The notes: a model not told the origin generated them from the sequence alone. A DNA stretch of 8,518 nt from Firmicutes bacterium UBA1422 (GCA_002304835.1 DBPK01000014.1:1-8518); one strand, 5' to 3'. Counted from the first letter of the stretch, positions 1-7,009 are shown. Numbers and translations: made by a program.

Positions 1-156
1 TTTCATTTCTACTTTACAGACCCTTTTTTTCTGCGACAACATTTGATATATTTATACGATTTTTCCGAAAGGCTTTAGTACCTTTGATGAAGGTGCCGGG
101 GTCTCCCGGGAAAAGCGGGTTCTGAAACATTCAAAAACATAAAGTCATATTATCTT
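1..156. other. Gene-free left edge with clustered hairpins
   Basis: I see no convincing coding region here. Bases 65-109 hold three short hairpins in a row: CC/GG closed by a GAAA loop (65-72), a 7-bp stem with one wobble pair (78-84 with 90-96, loop TGATG), and CCGGG/CCCGG with loop GTCT (96-100 with 105-109; it shares base 96 with the previous stem). Neither strand has a U-tract directly after this cluster, so it is not a standard intrinsic terminator for the aldo/keto reductase that ends at 157. The first 60 bases are AT-rich, with a run of seven T at 24-30. The cluster could be a processed 3' end or part of a structured RNA belonging to sequence outside the window. Confidence 0.35.
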
Positions 157-1287
157 TTATTCCCCGAATTCCTGCTTTATCTTTTTCATGGCTTCTGTTA
201 TATGAAGTTGCTGAGGACATTTGCTTTCGCACTCTTTACAGTCTGTACAGTTTGAAGCCCTCTGTCTTTTATCCATCCAGCTCTTATACTCCATAAGTGT
301 CTTTGGGTTTTTATCGTAAAGGAACCATTCGTTATAAAGTGAAAGGCAGCGGGGTATATCAACTTTGAAGGGGCAGGGCATACAGTATTTGCAGTCGGTA
401 CACTGGTATTTGATAAGTTCTCTGTACTTGTCTGCTGCTTCTTCGATCAGAGAGAGTTCATTTTCTGTAAGGCTTTCGGGAAGGCAGCTTTCGATTATTG
501 TCAGATTATCCTCCAGCTGATCCATTGTACTCATGCCGCTCAATATGGTGGTGACCTGGGGGAAATCGGCTACCCAACGGAAACACCATTCCGCAGGGGA
601 TCTTTTTGTCTCGGCTCTGTCCCAGATCTCTTTTATGGATGAGGGAACGGTATCCGTAAGCCGGCCACCCTTTAGCGGTTCCATTATGATAACTGAAAGG
701 CCTTTTGAGGCCGCATAACGAAGACCCGCAACTCCTGCCTGGATATCTGCATCCATATAGTTGAGTTGTATCTGACAGAAATCCCAGCGGCGGAAGTCCA
801 CGACTTCTTTGAAAAGAGAAAGGCTGTCATGAAAAGAAAATCCCAGATGTCTGATCTTTCCCTCTTTCTGCTTTTTTTTCAGAAAAGGGATCACGTTCAA
901 CTTTTGGACTTTTTTCCATATGGGGGCAGTAATGTTATGGATAAGATACATGTCTATGAAATCAACATCAAGTCGGGTAAGGCTTTCTTCAAACATCTTT
1001 TCGATATCTTCTTCGTCTTTGGCCAGCCATGCAGGTATCTTGTCGGCGATGAAGACCTTTTCTCTGTAACCGTTTTTCAGGGCCTTACCAAGGATCTTTT
1101 CACTGGCTCCCCCGTGATACGTGTAGGCACAATCCATATAATTGATACCCCCTTCTATGGCCCTTCTGATCATAGCAACAGACAGATCCTCATCGATCAG
1201 GCCGCCTGCTGTTTCGGGAAGACGCATGACACCCATGCCGAGAAGAGATATCTTTTCTCCGGTTTTCTTGAAAGTTCTTTTTTGCAT
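157..1287 (-). CDS. Aldo/keto reductase with C-terminal 4Fe-4S ferredoxin-like domain
   Basis: Predicted cytosolic oxidoreductase of 376 residues. Residues 1 to about 285 form the aldo/keto reductase TIM barrel. The expected catalytic tetrad is visible as Asp52, Tyr57 (in YTYHGGASE), Lys83 (ADKIP) and His117 (YLIHN). The C-terminal part carries two cysteine clusters, C296-C299-C302-C305-P and C347-C350-C353-C357-P, the spacing expected to hold iron-sulfur clusters. This domain pairing is a known subfamily of 'predicted oxidoreductases of the aldo/keto reductase family' common in anaerobes; substrates are mostly unknown, and electron transfer between flavin or NAD(P)H and the Fe-S centres is inference. 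The start is supported by AGGAGG at 1300-1295, overlapping the stop of the upstream gene, only 11 nt away. It is therefore the second gene of a minus-strand unit with the 408-residue protein. Confidence 0.93.
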   Translation of the reverse strand: MQKRTFKKTGEKISLLGMGVMRLPETAGGLIDEDLSVAMIRRAIEGGINYMDCAYTYHGGASEKILGKALKNGYREKVFIADKIPAWLAKDEEDIEKMFEESLTRLDVDFIDMYLIHNITAPIWKKVQKLNVIPFLKKKQKEGKIRHLGFSFHDSLSLFKEVVDFRRWDFCQIQLNYMDADIQAGVAGLRYAASKGLSVIIMEPLKGGRLTDTVPSSIKEIWDRAETKRSPAEWCFRWVADFPQVTTILSGMSTMDQLEDNLTIIESCLPESLTENELSLIEEAADKYRELIKYQCTDCKYCMPCPFKVDIPRCLSLYNEWFLYDKNPKTLMEYKSWMDKRQRASNCTDCKECESKCPQQLHITEAMKKIKQEFGE

Positions 1288-1298
1288 ATGATGACCTC

Positions 1299-2525
1299 CT
1301 ATTCTTCCGGTTCAAGATCCTCCATAAATTCTTCGAAGTTGTCATAGTCACTTTGGATGAATTCATAAAGGACGGGTTCTTTGAATTCGTATTTAGCCAC
1401 CGGCAGAAGCAATGCGGCCAAAGGCCCTGAGGATATGACATCCTCCATCTTCCTTATATTATTAAGAGAATGGGAAGAAACAATGAACTGCCCGAAGTCA
1501 GTTATATAATAAAGACCGAATACATCCTCGCTGAGACGAAAGATGCGCTTGTTCACATGATCGTTGTTTTCATTAAAAGACATCATTAGCTTGCCGTTGT
1601 CATGTATGGTGACTATGGTGCCTGCGGCCAGGTCATATGTATATTTTTCCATGTCCTTTACTGATGCCATTATCTCATATACGGTTATAAATTCCGATCT
1701 TGAAAGCAGCATGGCTGCTTCCGCTGCACTTACCTGCATGGAAGACTGCAGTCTGCAGTCTGTCACTTTCATATTATGCACTTCCATTCGGCTGACCAGG
1801 ATCGAATATTTTTTGTCATACTCCACCAGGGACTGGCAGATGAAAGTTCCTTCGGATGAAGAGACTTTGGGAGGATCATCCCTGTAGACATGGGGAGATT
1901 CTGATGGATCACTGGCGTTCCTGCACATGGTGCACATGGGTATGTCGGGGAAAGCCGATGAGGGGTCAAAACCTTCGCAAAGGTATGCAGCAGCCTTGTG
2001 ATCTTTGCCCAAACATCTCATAAGAAAGTAGTTGATGAGATGGTATTCTGATTTTATGGGAGTACATGTTTTGTTTACCAAAACATTTTTTTCTTCCTCA
2101 GAAAGTGGATCTGCAAAAGCATTTTCCAGCATGAATAGATATTCCTTTGTATCTCCGGGAAGCTCTATTCCGTGCTCCTTATTGAAATCCACATACTCCG
2201 CCAGCAGGAAACAGGCTTCCCTGCTACTTATATGGGATCTGCTGCCCCCAAGGCCTCCCATGAGTTCCTGCTCGGTCCGTGCCACGCTTTCAGTGTCGTT
2301 GCCTACAATACTTTTGTATGTATCAAAACCGTATTCTTCCGCATCAAAATAGAAGAACTGATGGAGCATCATTTCGTCGTTGCGACCGGGAATATCCCAG
2401 CATACATACATTGTCATAGCGCCCATCAGGCGGGTATCGGTGATATAGGCTGAAACAAAATCTTTTTCAGCCTTCCATAGAGGAGGCAGTCCGCCCTCGA
2501 TTATTCTAAGTGCAAGTTTATTCAT
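1299..2525 (-). CDS. Hypothetical protein, 408 residues, family not recognised
   Basis: I do not recognise a domain. The protein has no signal peptide or clear membrane segment and ends in a very acidic tail (about residues 393-408, rich in Asp and Glu). It has a glycine-rich patch (GGLGGSR, about 90-96), a lone CxxC (Cys198, Cys201) and several other scattered cysteines. The C-terminal half (about 225-390) reads as alternating beta-strand and helix, reminiscent of a regulatory or sensor fold, but that is only an impression. I place the start at ATG 2525. An extended reading from TTG 2591 would run through both divergent promoters and the palindrome between them, so I rejected it. No Shine-Dalgarno sequence precedes ATG 2525, and the best promoter puts transcription start almost at the ATG. 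It lies 11 nt upstream of the aldo/keto reductase and probably shares its transcript. Confidence 0.75.
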   Translation of the reverse strand: MNKLALRIIEGGLPPLWKAEKDFVSAYITDTRLMGAMTMYVCWDIPGRNDEMMLHQFFYFDAEEYGFDTYKSIVGNDTESVARTEQELMGGLGGSRSHISSREACFLLAEYVDFNKEHGIELPGDTKEYLFMLENAFADPLSEEEKNVLVNKTCTPIKSEYHLINYFLMRCLGKDHKAAAYLCEGFDPSSAFPDIPMCTMCRNASDPSESPHVYRDDPPKVSSSEGTFICQSLVEYDKKYSILVSRMEVHNMKVTDCRLQSSMQVSAAEAAMLLSRSEFITVYEIMASVKDMEKYTYDLAAGTIVTIHDNGKLMMSFNENNDHVNKRIFRLSEDVFGLYYITDFGQFIVSSHSLNNIRKMEDVISSGPLAALLLPVAKYEFKEPVLYEFIQSDYDNFEEFMEDLEPEE

Positions 2526-2531
2526 ATTAAG

Positions 2532-2559
2532 AGTATACAATATATAAAAGAAAAAACAA
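2532..2559 (-). promoter_or_regulatory. Probable promoter of the minus-strand two-gene unit
   Basis: Read on the minus strand, TTGTTT (2559-2554) and TATACT (2537-2532) are separated by 16 bp, a fair sigma-A match. Transcription would start near 2525, at or next to the ATG of the 408-residue protein, giving a leaderless or nearly leaderless mRNA. The AT-rich stretch also offers other -10-like hexamers a few bases upstream, so the exact element is uncertain. Confidence 0.5.
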
Positions 2560-2572
2560 GCAACAGCCAAAA

Positions 2573-2587
2573 AAGCCTTCAAGGCTT
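2573..2587. repeat. Perfect 15-bp palindrome between divergent promoters
   Basis: AAGCCTT-C-AAGGCTT is a perfect inverted repeat with 7-bp arms and a single central base. It overlaps the first two bases of the rightward -35 box (TTGCAA, 2586-2591) and lies about 14 bp upstream of the leftward -35 box. Position and symmetry fit a transcription-factor operator. On the minus strand the right arm is followed by further T residues (2572-2567 give a short T-rich stretch), so a weak hairpin terminator acting on antisense transcripts is an alternative reading. Confidence 0.45.
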
Positions 2588-2614
2588 GCAATGAGTAATA
2601 AAAACATATATAAT
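2586..2614 (+). promoter_or_regulatory. Sigma-A promoter of the metK riboswitch operon
   Basis: TTGCAA (2586-2591) and a perfect TATAAT (2609-2614) are separated by exactly 17 bp. Predicted initiation is near 2621, about 16 nt before the first base of the riboswitch P1 stem, the arrangement expected for an S-box leader. Confidence 0.8.
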
Positions 2615-2636
2615 TATCACCGTATGAATTACAAAA

Positions 2637-2828
2637 TCCTTATTAAGAGAGGCTGAGGGAATAGGCCCTGTGAAGCCCGGCAACCCGGATGCCTGCAAGC
2701 CTTATAAACAAGCTGCAGACAGACAAAGGTGCTAATTCCTACGGACTGATCAGAAATCACAAAAAGGTCCGAAAGATGAGGAAAAGATAAGAAGTTATCT
2801 GCCTCTTCTGTAAAGAAGAGGTTTTATT
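2637..2828 (+). ncRNA. SAM-I (S-box) riboswitch with intrinsic terminator
   Basis: The aptamer spans 2637-2782. P1 pairs 2637-2644 with 2775-2782. Family hallmarks are present in order: AAGAGAGG, GAGGGA, GAAGCCCGGCAACC, AAAGGTGCTAATTCC, and GAAAGATGAG entering the 3' side of P1. P4 is CGGAC/GTCCG (2742-2746 with 2767-2771). The expression platform has a small hairpin (2785-2790 with 2795-2800) and then a terminator with a perfect 8-bp stem, CCTCTTCT/AGAAGAGG (2802-2809 with 2814-2821), loop GTAA, followed by TTTTATT. GATGAGG on the 3' strand of P1 (2775-2781) can pair with CCTCTTC of the terminator (2802-2808) with one mismatch, giving the antiterminator. By family knowledge, SAM stabilises P1, frees the terminator strand and stops transcription before metK. 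Confidence 0.96.
2802..2828 (+). terminator. Riboswitch-controlled intrinsic terminator upstream of metK
   Basis: Perfect 8-bp stem with a GTAA tetraloop followed by TTTTATT. It forms when the P1 3' strand is held in the SAM-bound aptamer, and it is the off switch for the metK operon. Confidence 0.88.
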
Positions 2829-2904
2829 AAAAAAGGATCTTGACTTAAGTGGATCACAAATAAGGGATCAGGCAGCATTTACTGTCGAAGGAGGACAAGA
2901 CAAA

Positions 2905-4044
2905 ATGAAAAAACTTTTCACATCAGAATCTGTTACTGAAGGGCACCCGGACAAGATATGTGACCAGATCTCCGATGCCATAGTGGATGCCATATTGGCC
3001 AGCGATCCAAAGGGGAGAGTGGCGGCAGAGACAAGTGTCAACACGGGGTATGCCATGGTCATGGGAGAAATAAGTACCAAATGTTATGTGGACATACCCA
3101 AAATCGTAAGACAGGTCATTTGTGAGATAGGATATACAAAGAGCGAATACGGATTTGACGGAGACACATGTGCTGTAATGACATCCATAGATGAACAGTC
3201 GGGAGATATAGCCATGGGAGTAGACCCGGGTGGTGCCGGAGATCAGGGCATAATGTTCGGTTATGCATGTAATGAAACAAAAGAACTTATGCCTATGCCC
3301 ATATCTCTTTCTCATAAGCTGGCAAGACAGTTGGCAAAGGTAAGGAAAAACGGCAAAATCAAGTACCTGAGACCCGACGGCAAAACCCAGGTAACTGTGG
3401 AGTATGAAGGGGAAAGAGTAAAAAGGATAGACACGGTACTCATCTCCACCCAGCATGATCCGGATGTGAAACTTTCGGCAATAAAAAAGGACCTTGTGGA
3501 ATTTGTGATAAAACCCGTGATACCAAAAAAACTCATGGACAAAGACACAAAGATTCTGGTCAATCCCACCGGGAGATTCGTAATAGGAGGGCCTCACGGA
3601 GATTCCGGACTTACGGGGAGAAAGATAATAGTGGACACCTACGGAGGTTACGGTCACCATGGGGGAGGCTGTTTCAGCGGCAAGGATCCCACGAAGGTGG
3701 ACAGGTCCGCCACATATGCGGCCAGATATGTGGCAAAGAACATGGTTGCGGCGGGACTTGCGAATAAATGCGAGATACAGCTGGCATATGCCATAGGAGT
3801 GGCGGAGCCGGTTTCTGTCATGGTCGATACTTTTGGCACCGGCAGGCTTGCCGATGAAAAGCTGGCGGACATAGTAGTCAAGCATTTCGACCTTCGCCCC
3901 AAATCAATAATAAGAAATCTTGATCTGAGAAAGCCCATCTACAGGCAGGTGGCAGCGTACGGTCATTTCGGAAGGCCGGATCTGGATCTGCCGTGGGAGA
4001 GAACAGACAAAGCGGAAGCACTTAAGAAAGAACTGGAAAAATGA
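2905..4044 (+). CDS. metK: S-adenosylmethionine synthetase (methionine adenosyltransferase)
   Basis: Makes S-adenosylmethionine from methionine and ATP, releasing phosphate and pyrophosphate, in the cytosol. The 379 residues are near the family's usual 380-400. Diagnostic motifs are GHPDK at 13-17 (catalytic His14, Asp16, Lys17), GAGDQGIMFGYA at about 110-121, GGPHGDSGLTGRK at 228-240 and the phosphate-binding loop HGGGCFSGKDPTKVDRS at 252-268. The loop usually reads GGGAFSGKD; here Ala is replaced by Cys256, and the preceding YGHH (249-252) differs from the common WGAH or YARH. The ATG is preceded by AAGGAGG (2889-2894 core) at about 10 nt. It is the first gene after the SAM-I riboswitch, so its own product should repress it. 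Its TGA overlaps the ATG of the aspartate kinase. Confidence 0.98.
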   Translation: MKKLFTSESVTEGHPDKICDQISDAIVDAILASDPKGRVAAETSVNTGYAMVMGEISTKCYVDIPKIVRQVICEIGYTKSEYGFDGDTCAVMTSIDEQSGDIAMGVDPGGAGDQGIMFGYACNETKELMPMPISLSHKLARQLAKVRKNGKIKYLRPDGKTQVTVEYEGERVKRIDTVLISTQHDPDVKLSAIKKDLVEFVIKPVIPKKLMDKDTKILVNPTGRFVIGGPHGDSGLTGRKIIVDTYGGYGHHGGGCFSGKDPTKVDRSATYAARYVAKNMVAAGLANKCEIQLAYAIGVAEPVSVMVDTFGTGRLADEKLADIVVKHFDLRPKSIIRNLDLRKPIYRQVAAYGHFGRPDLDLPWERTDKAEALKKELEK

Positions 4045-5351
4045 AAGTTATAAAATTCGGAGGGTCGTCAGCAGCTGACGATATCCAGATAGCAAAAATA
4101 AAAAATATAGTCGAATCTGACAAAAACAGAAGATATGTGGTGGTTTCTGCCCCGGGCAGAAGGTTTGAACAGGACAGCAAAATAACCGACATTCTTTATT
4201 CCTGCTTTTCCAGCAGGGAGCAGAACATACCATATGAACAACTTTTTCAGGTCATATGCGACAGATTCTATGCCATGGAAATGAACCTTGGGATCAGTAT
4301 AAATATGAAGGACGACATGGCGGATATAAAGGAGAAATTCCAAAATGGCGCATCACTGGATTATATGGCCAGCAGAGGAGAATTTCTTAGCGCAAAAATG
4401 ATAGCCGCTTATATCGGGTACGATTTTGTTGATGCTTCAGATATCATAAAATTTGATAAAAAGGGAAGGCTCCTTGAGGAAGAAACAGCAGAAGCCATAA
4501 AAGACAAACTCAAAAATCACGAAAGGGCAGTCATACCCGGATTTTATGGAAGCAGACCCGACGGCAGTATAAAAACCTTTCCCAGGGGAGGGTCGGACAT
4601 AACCGGAGCTCTCGTGGCAGGCGCCATGCAGGCAGATGTTTATGAAAACTGGACCGATGTTTCGGGCTTTATGGTGGCGGACCCCAGAATAATAAAGGAC
4701 CCGAAACCCATAAGCACTATTTCATACATGGAATTAAGGGAACTGTCATATATGGGAGCTTCAGTTTTGCACGAGGAAGCCATATATCCCGCCCGTGTGG
4801 CAAACATACCAATAAATATAAGGAATACCAATGAGCCGGATAACCCGGGGACTATGATAACTGCAGAGCCCTGTGGAGAAGCAGGGGACAGGATCGTTAC
4901 CGGTATAGCGGGAAGCAGGGATTTTGTGGTAATAGGCATAAACAAAAACCACCTGGCCACCGAAAGGGGTTTTGTCAGGAAACTGGCGGGCATACTGGAA
5001 GACAACGATGTGTCTTTGGAACATATGCCCAGCGGCATAGATACTCTTTCTGTGGTAATGTCAAAGAAAAATGTCAACGGAAAACTGGATGACATAATGA
5101 ATGAATTTGAACAACAGCTGAAACCCGATACCATGGAGATTTTTGAAGACATGGCACTTATAGCCACCGTGGGATGCGGCATGTCATTCACGCCCGGTGT
5201 TTCAGCCAGGCTGTTTACTGCCCTGGCGGATGCAGGAGTCAACATCAGAATGATCGATCAGGGTTCCAGTGAAATGAATATAATCGTAGGAGTAAGCAAT
5301 AAGGATTTTGAAAAATCCATAAAAGCGATATATAAGGCATTTATTGAATAG
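4041..5351 (+). CDS. lysC: Aspartate kinase, monofunctional, with C-terminal ACT domains
   Basis: Phosphorylates aspartate to aspartyl-4-phosphate, the committed step toward lysine, diaminopimelate, threonine and methionine. The 436 residues comprise an amino-acid kinase domain (1 to about 270) with KFGGSS at 5-10, SRGEFLSAK at 111-119, PRGGSDITG at 181-189 and DVSGFMVADPR at 206-216, then two ACT-type regulatory regions (about 285-355 and 370-436), the second containing GVSARLFTALADAGVNIRMI at 386-405. These would bind effector amino acids; which one cannot be told from sequence. There is no homoserine dehydrogenase domain. The ATG overlaps the metK stop (ATGA) and has no strong ribosome binding site, so translational coupling to metK is likely. 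Placement in a SAM-switched operon suggests service to methionine supply. The symbol follows common usage; a genome may hold other isoenzymes. Confidence 0.95.
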   Translation: MKVIKFGGSSAADDIQIAKIKNIVESDKNRRYVVVSAPGRRFEQDSKITDILYSCFSSREQNIPYEQLFQVICDRFYAMEMNLGISINMKDDMADIKEKFQNGASLDYMASRGEFLSAKMIAAYIGYDFVDASDIIKFDKKGRLLEEETAEAIKDKLKNHERAVIPGFYGSRPDGSIKTFPRGGSDITGALVAGAMQADVYENWTDVSGFMVADPRIIKDPKPISTISYMELRELSYMGASVLHEEAIYPARVANIPINIRNTNEPDNPGTMITAEPCGEAGDRIVTGIAGSRDFVVIGINKNHLATERGFVRKLAGILEDNDVSLEHMPSGIDTLSVVMSKKNVNGKLDDIMNEFEQQLKPDTMEIFEDMALIATVGCGMSFTPGVSARLFTALADAGVNIRMIDQGSSEMNIIVGVSNKDFEKSIKAIYKAFIE

Positions 5352-5364
5352 AAGGGGAAGAGGA

Positions 5365-6939
5365 ATGAGACTGAGAAAAAGAATACTTTCGTGGGTAGTC
5401 GTGCTGGCACTGGCTGTTTCTGTAATTGCCATAGATACAGAGAAAGCAGATGCTGCCAGTTCAAGGACATACTGGATCAAGGTCAATAAACAGGCAAATG
5501 TGGCAACTGTATACAAAAGATCCGGGAGCAAGTGGAAGCCCATAAGGGCCATGCTGGTGACCACCGGCACAAATGCCTGGTATGCAAAAGAAAAAATGTG
5601 GTGCATCACTCCCAGCGGAAATTTCCGCATTGGCATAAAAATGCGTTGGGGGGAAATGATGGAAGAGGTATATGCCCAGTACTGTTCCCAGGTCAGGGGC
5701 AATATACTTTTCCATTCGGTTTTTTATAACAGAAAAAACAGTCCGTCTTCCCAGGCCAGCGGTCAGTTCTACAGGCTGGGAAGCAAGGGATCCCACGGCT
5801 GTATAAGACTTTGTGTGATGGATGCCAAATGGATATACGAAAATTGTCCCGGGGGGACCAAAGTCACAGTTTACAGCAGCAGAAAAGCCGGACCTCTGGG
5901 CAAGCCCAAAAGAGTGGGTGTAAGGGTCTATGGATGGGACCCCACAGATCCCAATCCGAGAAATCCCGGTTTCAACATGAGAAGACCGGTAATAAAAATA
6001 TCAAAAAGCAAGCCTGCGACCGTACAGTTCGGGAGCTCATACAGCCTGAAGTCCAAGGTCACGGCCAAAAACACCAATGCTAATCAGAGCCTTACCTCCA
6101 AGCTGAAGATTTCTTCAGTCAAAAAGTGGAAAAGCGGCAAATGGAAGAAAGTAAAAAAATTCACCACCAGATCTCTGGGGAAATATAAGATAACATATAA
6201 AGTGCATGATAAATACTGCGGCAAGAGGGGAACGGCAAAAAAATCCTTTGTTGTAAATGTGGTTGATACAAAAGCACCCACCATCTATGCCTATAACAGA
6301 ACAACGAAGCCGGGACAAAGTACAGCGGTAACGGGAGTTTCAGCAAAACAGGCAGACGGCACAAGCAGAACAGGGGCAATGACTGTTACAGTCACGGGAC
6401 CCCAGGGAAGCAGAACAATGTCATATGCCGTTGCAAAAACATATGTACTTAGCAGGGAAGGTGTATATACCATAACTTACTCTGTCAGGAATACTTATAA
6501 GCCATATAAAAAGGCAGTCAGGACAATAGCTGTTCGCTGCTATGGTGATGCGGTCATAAGCAGGCTGGATCCTCTGCCTGAACCGATCACTGTTGATCCC
6601 GTTAGCGACATTATCATGATACCGGCACAAGAACAGGCGGTAGAACCGGAGACCGGTGATTATATTACTGCAGACAAACTCAAAGAAGAAATCGGAACAA
6701 TAATCAAGATCCGAGATGTGAATGCCGCCGGAACAAGAAGCGATAAGATGTTCAATAGTGTTCCGGATTACAAAAACTTTATTTCACTATCCCCTGTACT
6801 CATTGAGGGAGAAAATTATGAAACGGAAGACGAAGTAATGGCAATAATCACATATAGAGGTTTTAACGGAGCAACAGTATCAAAAACGATCAATATTGAA
6901 ATAGGCGCTTTTGTGCCCGATGGATCTGAAGGACGGTGA
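5365..6939 (+). CDS. Secreted L,D-transpeptidase (YkuD domain) with C-terminal Ig-like repeats
   Basis: Predicted cell-wall enzyme of 524 residues that forms or edits L,D cross-links, or attaches partners, at the third residue of peptidoglycan stem peptides. Residues 1-31 are a signal peptide: basic MRLRKR, a hydrophobic core, and a possible ADA cleavage site near residue 30. Residues about 35-171 are the YkuD domain, with His117 (LFHSVF) and catalytic Cys146 in SHGCIRL (143-149; His144, Arg148). A Lys-rich linker follows, then at least two all-beta Ig-like units (about 207-300 and 304-392, each with a YKITYKV- or YTITYSV-like strand) and a third beta-rich segment (about 405-515). There is no sortase signal. 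ATG 5365 was chosen because AGAAGGGG (5350-5357) precedes it at 7 nt; TTG 5344 would lie inside the kinase gene. It follows the kinase by 13 nt and so probably shares the SAM-controlled transcript. Confidence 0.92.
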   Translation: MRLRKRILSWVVVLALAVSVIAIDTEKADAASSRTYWIKVNKQANVATVYKRSGSKWKPIRAMLVTTGTNAWYAKEKMWCITPSGNFRIGIKMRWGEMMEEVYAQYCSQVRGNILFHSVFYNRKNSPSSQASGQFYRLGSKGSHGCIRLCVMDAKWIYENCPGGTKVTVYSSRKAGPLGKPKRVGVRVYGWDPTDPNPRNPGFNMRRPVIKISKSKPATVQFGSSYSLKSKVTAKNTNANQSLTSKLKISSVKKWKSGKWKKVKKFTTRSLGKYKITYKVHDKYCGKRGTAKKSFVVNVVDTKAPTIYAYNRTTKPGQSTAVTGVSAKQADGTSRTGAMTVTVTGPQGSRTMSYAVAKTYVLSREGVYTITYSVRNTYKPYKKAVRTIAVRCYGDAVISRLDPLPEPITVDPVSDIIMIPAQEQAVEPETGDYITADKLKEEIGTIIKIRDVNAAGTRSDKMFNSVPDYKNFISLSPVLIEGENYETEDEVMAIITYRGFNGATVSKTINIEIGAFVPDGSEGR

Positions 6940-6969
6940 AAATAAAAATTTAAGAAATAAGAAAATATA

Positions 6970-6996
6970 CATGGCCTGATTTCTGATCAGGCCATG
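6970..6996 (+). other. Strong hairpin after the transpeptidase gene, no U-tract
   Basis: An 11-bp perfect stem, CATGGCCTGAT with ATCAGGCCATG (6970-6980 and 6986-6996), closed by loop TTCTG. What follows is GCATATCG rather than a T run, so it is not a standard intrinsic terminator. It starts 30 nt after the transpeptidase stop and ends 13 nt before the tRNA. It may stabilise the mRNA 3' end, mark a processing site between mRNA and tRNA, or act as a weak or Rho-assisted terminator. Confidence 0.6.
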
Positions 6997-7009
6997 CATA
7001 TCGTATAAC

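Noticed and set aside
766..1347. Plus-strand open frame of 193 codons inside the aldo/keto reductase
   Set aside because: It is antisense to conserved reductase sequence, has no ribosome binding site, and its composition is typical of a shadow frame.
2526..2591. N-terminal extension of the 408-residue protein from a TTG codon, giving a hydrophobic signal-like leader
   Set aside because: It has no ribosome binding site, and the stretch contains both divergent -35 boxes, the palindrome and the minus-strand -10. It reads as regulatory DNA translated by accident.
2840..2870. Possible second promoter (TTGACT) between the riboswitch terminator and metK
   Set aside because: No acceptable -10 box lies 16-18 bp downstream; the candidate hexamers are poor.
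2923..3885. Long open frame on the minus strand across metK (320 codons)
   Set aside because: It is a shadow of metK: the sense frame carries all MetK motifs, while the antisense product is rich in Tyr, His and Cys and looks like no family.
5344..5364. TTG start for the transpeptidase
   Set aside because: It overlaps the end of the kinase gene and adds residues before a normal signal peptide. ATG 5365 has a purine-rich ribosome binding site and a canonical signal-peptide start.
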